Assembly (NCBI RefSeq): GCF_905220415.1
Contig: NC_059538.1
Coordinates: 7,440,001-7,504,000 of the forward strand
Direction of reading: 5' to 3'
From: Colias croceus
Taxonomy: Eukaryota > Arthropoda > Insecta > Lepidoptera > Pieridae
Length of the DNA: 64,000 nt
A model generated the notes under the pieces. That model was not told where the DNA came from and ran no database searches. It saw only the letters and a list, made by a program, of their open reading frames with translations. Positions 60,143 to 64,000 of the stretch are shown in pieces (the first letter of the stretch is position 1; each line of letters opens with the position of its first letter). The position numbers and the translations under genes were made by a program.

Positions 60143-63100
60143 GTAATTTAATTTTGATTTTTATGAATTTATACACATCGATTTACATAACATTGTATAA
60201 TAGAATGTATAAGACGAGTGTTAAGGTAAACTATGTGCAGTAAGATGTCAAAGCTCAAGCCCGTAAGTGTCGATTGGTCGAAGCATTTCATATCTCATTA
60301 ATTCATAATGAATAGCCCCCTGCGGTTATCCATGTGGTCTCACAGATGTTCGCTGTTGCGATGCGGCGGACACGCCTTGACAATAACTCGGTCAACACAA
60401 TGACTCCGCAGTCTCCAAAACCTCGCGCAAACACAACAAACTATCTGTCAAAAATCAATGACACTAACTGAACGGTGAGAACAACAGTCCAACTAACGGA
60501 GCCCAATATAATGTCCACTGTCGACTTGTGAAGTCCGTTTCTTGGTACTATGAATCGAATCGTTTAACTTGAAACTTCATTTTCGATTTATTATCAGTCT
60601 TAAGATTCATCGCTATTGTATACTGTGAAATAAAAAATGTGCCATAAATTAAAACGTCCAGTTCCGCTGGCTCGTTTCCCCATGGGTTGTCTCTTTCACG
60701 CACTAGAACATTATGATAAGAAGAGCATTGACACATTTTAAATATAGGCTTTAAAGGTATGGTCAACAAATTCTTTGGCAAGGCACATTATGACCATCTG
60801 CTTTAAATTTTTTTTTTCTTGACCATATTCGACTGTAAGTAGTTGTGTATTTAAACTTTTGTCCTGTGCCCCCGTCTGCTATTATTTCTAGGCATTCCTG
60901 AATAGAGAGACCTTTTTGTGGTAAAGTTTGGAGAATTGTTTTATGATAGCTATAAATTTTACTTGAGAATCAATAGGAACATCTCAACCTAGCGTTGTTC
61001 TTATGGCGTGACTTGAGAAAAAAATATGAGTAATAAATAAGTAAGATAAAGGTTGCGCAAATTGACTATTTAAAAACTAGGTAAGAAGGTCTTTTTTATG
61101 TTTTTGAGGTTCTTAATTAATAAAATTAAAATTAAATTCCGAATATATTTAAAAAAATAATCAATATTGTATTGATAAAAACTCCAGTTCTAATATTATC
61201 CAAACGTAGAGACAGATCGACGATGGCCTCAAGCCTTCCGTGAAACTGATATTTTTATAAACACGTTTCAAATGTAACATAATCCTGCGTGTTTGGAAGT
61301 CGGTAGCTCAATTTATTTGCTATTGCTTTGCAGTAACATATCAATTTATTTAAATGATATCGATCTTTCTGGCTTACGTAAATTCGCTTATAAAACACCA
61401 TTGTATTTTTCCGCTCCTGATAATAGATCCTGAGAATACTATTCGCAGTGATTGCAGAAATTTATAGATGCTATTCTTACGTATGGGTTTTTACAAACCA
61501 GTTTTTAATTAATTGAACTATAATATGATTTATTTCAAAGATGAGTCAGTTTAATTATTAATTCTTGTCAAATAAACACGAGCGTTACTAATTGTTTGAG
61601 TATAGCCGAAAGCTAAATCGTGTCCGTGGCCCGCGTCAAATACCCGCCGGCAATAGCATTGGGATTTTTGACGCAAAACCACACCTACAATGTGTAAATA
61701 TCATAATAACGAATGTATCTAAGCGGTTATTAGTGTTTTATTTAATTGAGACATTTCTTTAATTGCGTCGAGATTGTTAAAAAAAATGAAAAATTGTATT
61801 GACATGCAACATTCGATTTCTTTCGTTTGTTTTATTTGGTCGGCTAAAGACTTAATCCATAATATTAAATTGGTGCAATTATTTGTAATTATTTGCATCA
61901 AGAACAAGTATACGGAAACGTTTAATTGCCTCAGGTAATTACGGTAGATACGGGTGGGTAATATAAATTCAGTACCAATTCATTACCTAGGTATTTGATA
62001 CAAACCAAGATCTTTAATTTTCATTTATTTAATTCATATGTTCATTAATATTCATGAGTTGTCAATATCATTGTGATATTTCATAGCCAACTTTAACAAT
62101 AATTTATTTATTTATTAAATATAGTATCTACCTACCTAGTTACTTACATTGCTCTCCAATCTCTATGTAATATGAATCTCTCAGTCGTCTGAATGTTTCA
62201 TATAAAATACAATTTTCTTCCGCATCATTAAAATACTGGTTCAAGGGATAGGGCCGAGCACAATACTGTAATGATGATATGATTTCGAATGAAGACGACC
62301 CCCTATCAAACGCAGAGCTCAGCTAATATGCCGTATAAAATGACGCTTTCAAAATATTTTGCAAACAATGAGGAACCCTTCTGAACTTGTGGTTTCGGTA
62401 TTGAATGCACCCGTCGAGTGCAGCTCCTTCACTTTATTGCCACTAACTAAATATCCATGTTCTCAACGCGTAATAAACTAAATTACGTGATCATCTCGTT
62501 ATGGATTTTGGTTTTGATGTTTTAAGAAAGTATAATATTTTCATAAGTCTAATTTAATGGGTGTCAGTTAAAAATAATTACAGATAAATCCATATAAATT
62601 AATTGTTTCAATTGATTTCTACAGCGATGAAATTCACTGTTATACAAATAAATATTTTTGAGTAGAGCAATGAGCATAGTCAACTCAAAAGTATATTTGA
62701 TACAATTTATTGTTTTATTACAAGAATTAAGATCCTGAACAAAGGCTTTTCTTACCGTAAAATTAAATCAAGCGTATTATTTTACACATTTTTCAAAATA
62801 TTAACACAATAGTTAATAAAAAAATTAATCTCGGCATATGATAATGTTGTAACCCTGTAACAATCGGGAGCGTTTCAAAGCCGTTTATGAGGAGCGGCGG
62901 CCATCTGCCCCGGATTGATAAATTGTATAAAAAATATTACTATTAAGTACCAAATATACCGTATACGTGATGCATATGTGTGCATCATCGAGGGGAGTAG
63001 GTACCTACGCATATGTTTACTCAAAGTTAAATCTAAAATATTGAAGACTGAAATAAAGTAAATGAAGAAGGGCGACATGATATAGAAAATATGCCAGCCA

Positions 63101-64000
63101 ATTAAACTAAAATTTAAATAATGAGATTAAACTATTTCTCATGTCGGATGTACTAATTACATTCAAAGAATTAAATATGCAGGACAATAAAAATGGATGC
63201 TCTAAACGTAACAACATGGGCGTGGCTATCACTCTGTAATAAGTTCTGTACCTTAGCCCTCGTTCCAAAAATCTCACTTCAATTTTCACACAAGCATGTC
63301 GAAAATCAGGGACACACCAACACATGAATAGCTACCCTACAAGCTGTGATCGCATGATATTGTCGCCTCGAATAGACAATACTGTTCTAAGCGGTTTACT
63401 TTTTATCTGCTTTGTGAGCACGTCCCCTTTCCAACGTTTACAATGTCGATGTGACAACACTGTACATGAAATTCGAACCGGCACATAAACGATGAGCACA
63501 TTTAAATAACAATAGCAAGCGTATCTACGGTTCTGTTCTGTAAATGATACCCGTTTCAGATGTTCGCACCTGATTTGATAAGGTACCAAATTTCGGGTAA
63601 AAAACACAGCGATGCCGTCTACTGTATTTCGCTAAATTTCAAAGCGTTGGACAGTGCGAACAGGGTTTTGGCGTGCGAGCAAAAACCTCGTCGCCATGAT
63701 ACGGCTGCAAGAGGCTGGAACGCGTCTTCAGTCACATTGCGCGCTACATCCAACTGCATCGAATGCCTTCGTACGATACGCATCTTGCATCGCTAATGCG
63801 ATCTGTAATTAAATAGATAGCTGTCGATTAAACAACAGCTTCTTACAACATATTAAGAATGATACACGTTTATAATCAAATTCCCTCGGATGAAATCAAT
63901 GCGAATATAAACGTAATTGCGACTTACATTCTCATCTATATGTGAATATCGAGATGATGTTTTTGTCATTACATAATGTGCTTATATCTACCACCCGCAT
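60143..64000. other. odd-paired intron (partial), no gene seen
   Basis: No exon encoding the remaining zinc fingers (expected to begin with EKPFKC-like codons after an acceptor) was found. GC-richer, repeat-free stretches at about 60290-60480, 61600-61690 and 63360-63790 are candidate intronic regulatory sequence. Confidence 0.4.

Overview
The window is animal, almost certainly lepidopteran, nuclear DNA. It is AT-rich, its genes carry GT-AG introns, and its repeats match types I know from moths and butterflies: Helitrons beginning TC and ending CTAG, a tRNA-derived SINE with a TGATGA tail, and non-LTR 3' ends carrying a 'gataaggccgcc' block. Only two genes are recognised with confidence. A 13-exon plus-strand gene for a DEAD-box RNA helicase of the DDX3/Belle family runs from 4268 to 14451. 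The first coding exon of a Zic/odd-paired zinc-finger transcription factor lies at 59440-60142 and continues beyond the window. Two small minus-strand genes near the left end are probable: a secreted peptide (516-737) and a proline-rich protein (2501-2698). The second may share a divergent promoter with belle.

Layout. 1-4 kb holds the two small genes. 4.27-15.96 kb holds belle, with retroelement debris in introns 1, 8 and 10 and a 19-bp minisatellite in its 3' UTR. 16.15-18.4 kb is a 5'-truncated non-LTR element on the minus strand. 19.4-21.6 kb has a TTA-flanked MITE and a long-TIR element with a dead mariner inside it. 22.6-24.15 kb is a hexanucleotide satellite. 26.28-30.45 kb is a decayed pogo-like DNA transposon split by a non-LTR retrotransposon. 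31.34-32.81 kb is a TIR element with a second MITE nested in it. 33-47 kb is a gene desert with Helitrons, small MITEs and scattered GC-richer blocks. 47.4-50.9 kb is a non-LTR element whose endonuclease-reverse transcriptase frame is intact. 51-59 kb contains a possible promoter and untranslated first exon for the odd-paired gene near 53.45-53.95 kb, plus a SINE inside one copy of a duplicated segment. 59.3-60.14 kb is the odd-paired exon, and the rest is its intron.

The host genes are unrelated in function. Belle acts in translation and mRNP remodelling; odd-paired is a developmental transcription factor. The long flank upstream of odd-paired is typical of a developmental regulator and may carry enhancers. 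The most notable structure is the set of nested DNA transposons with readable target-site duplications. No new gene system was found that the sequence alone would support.
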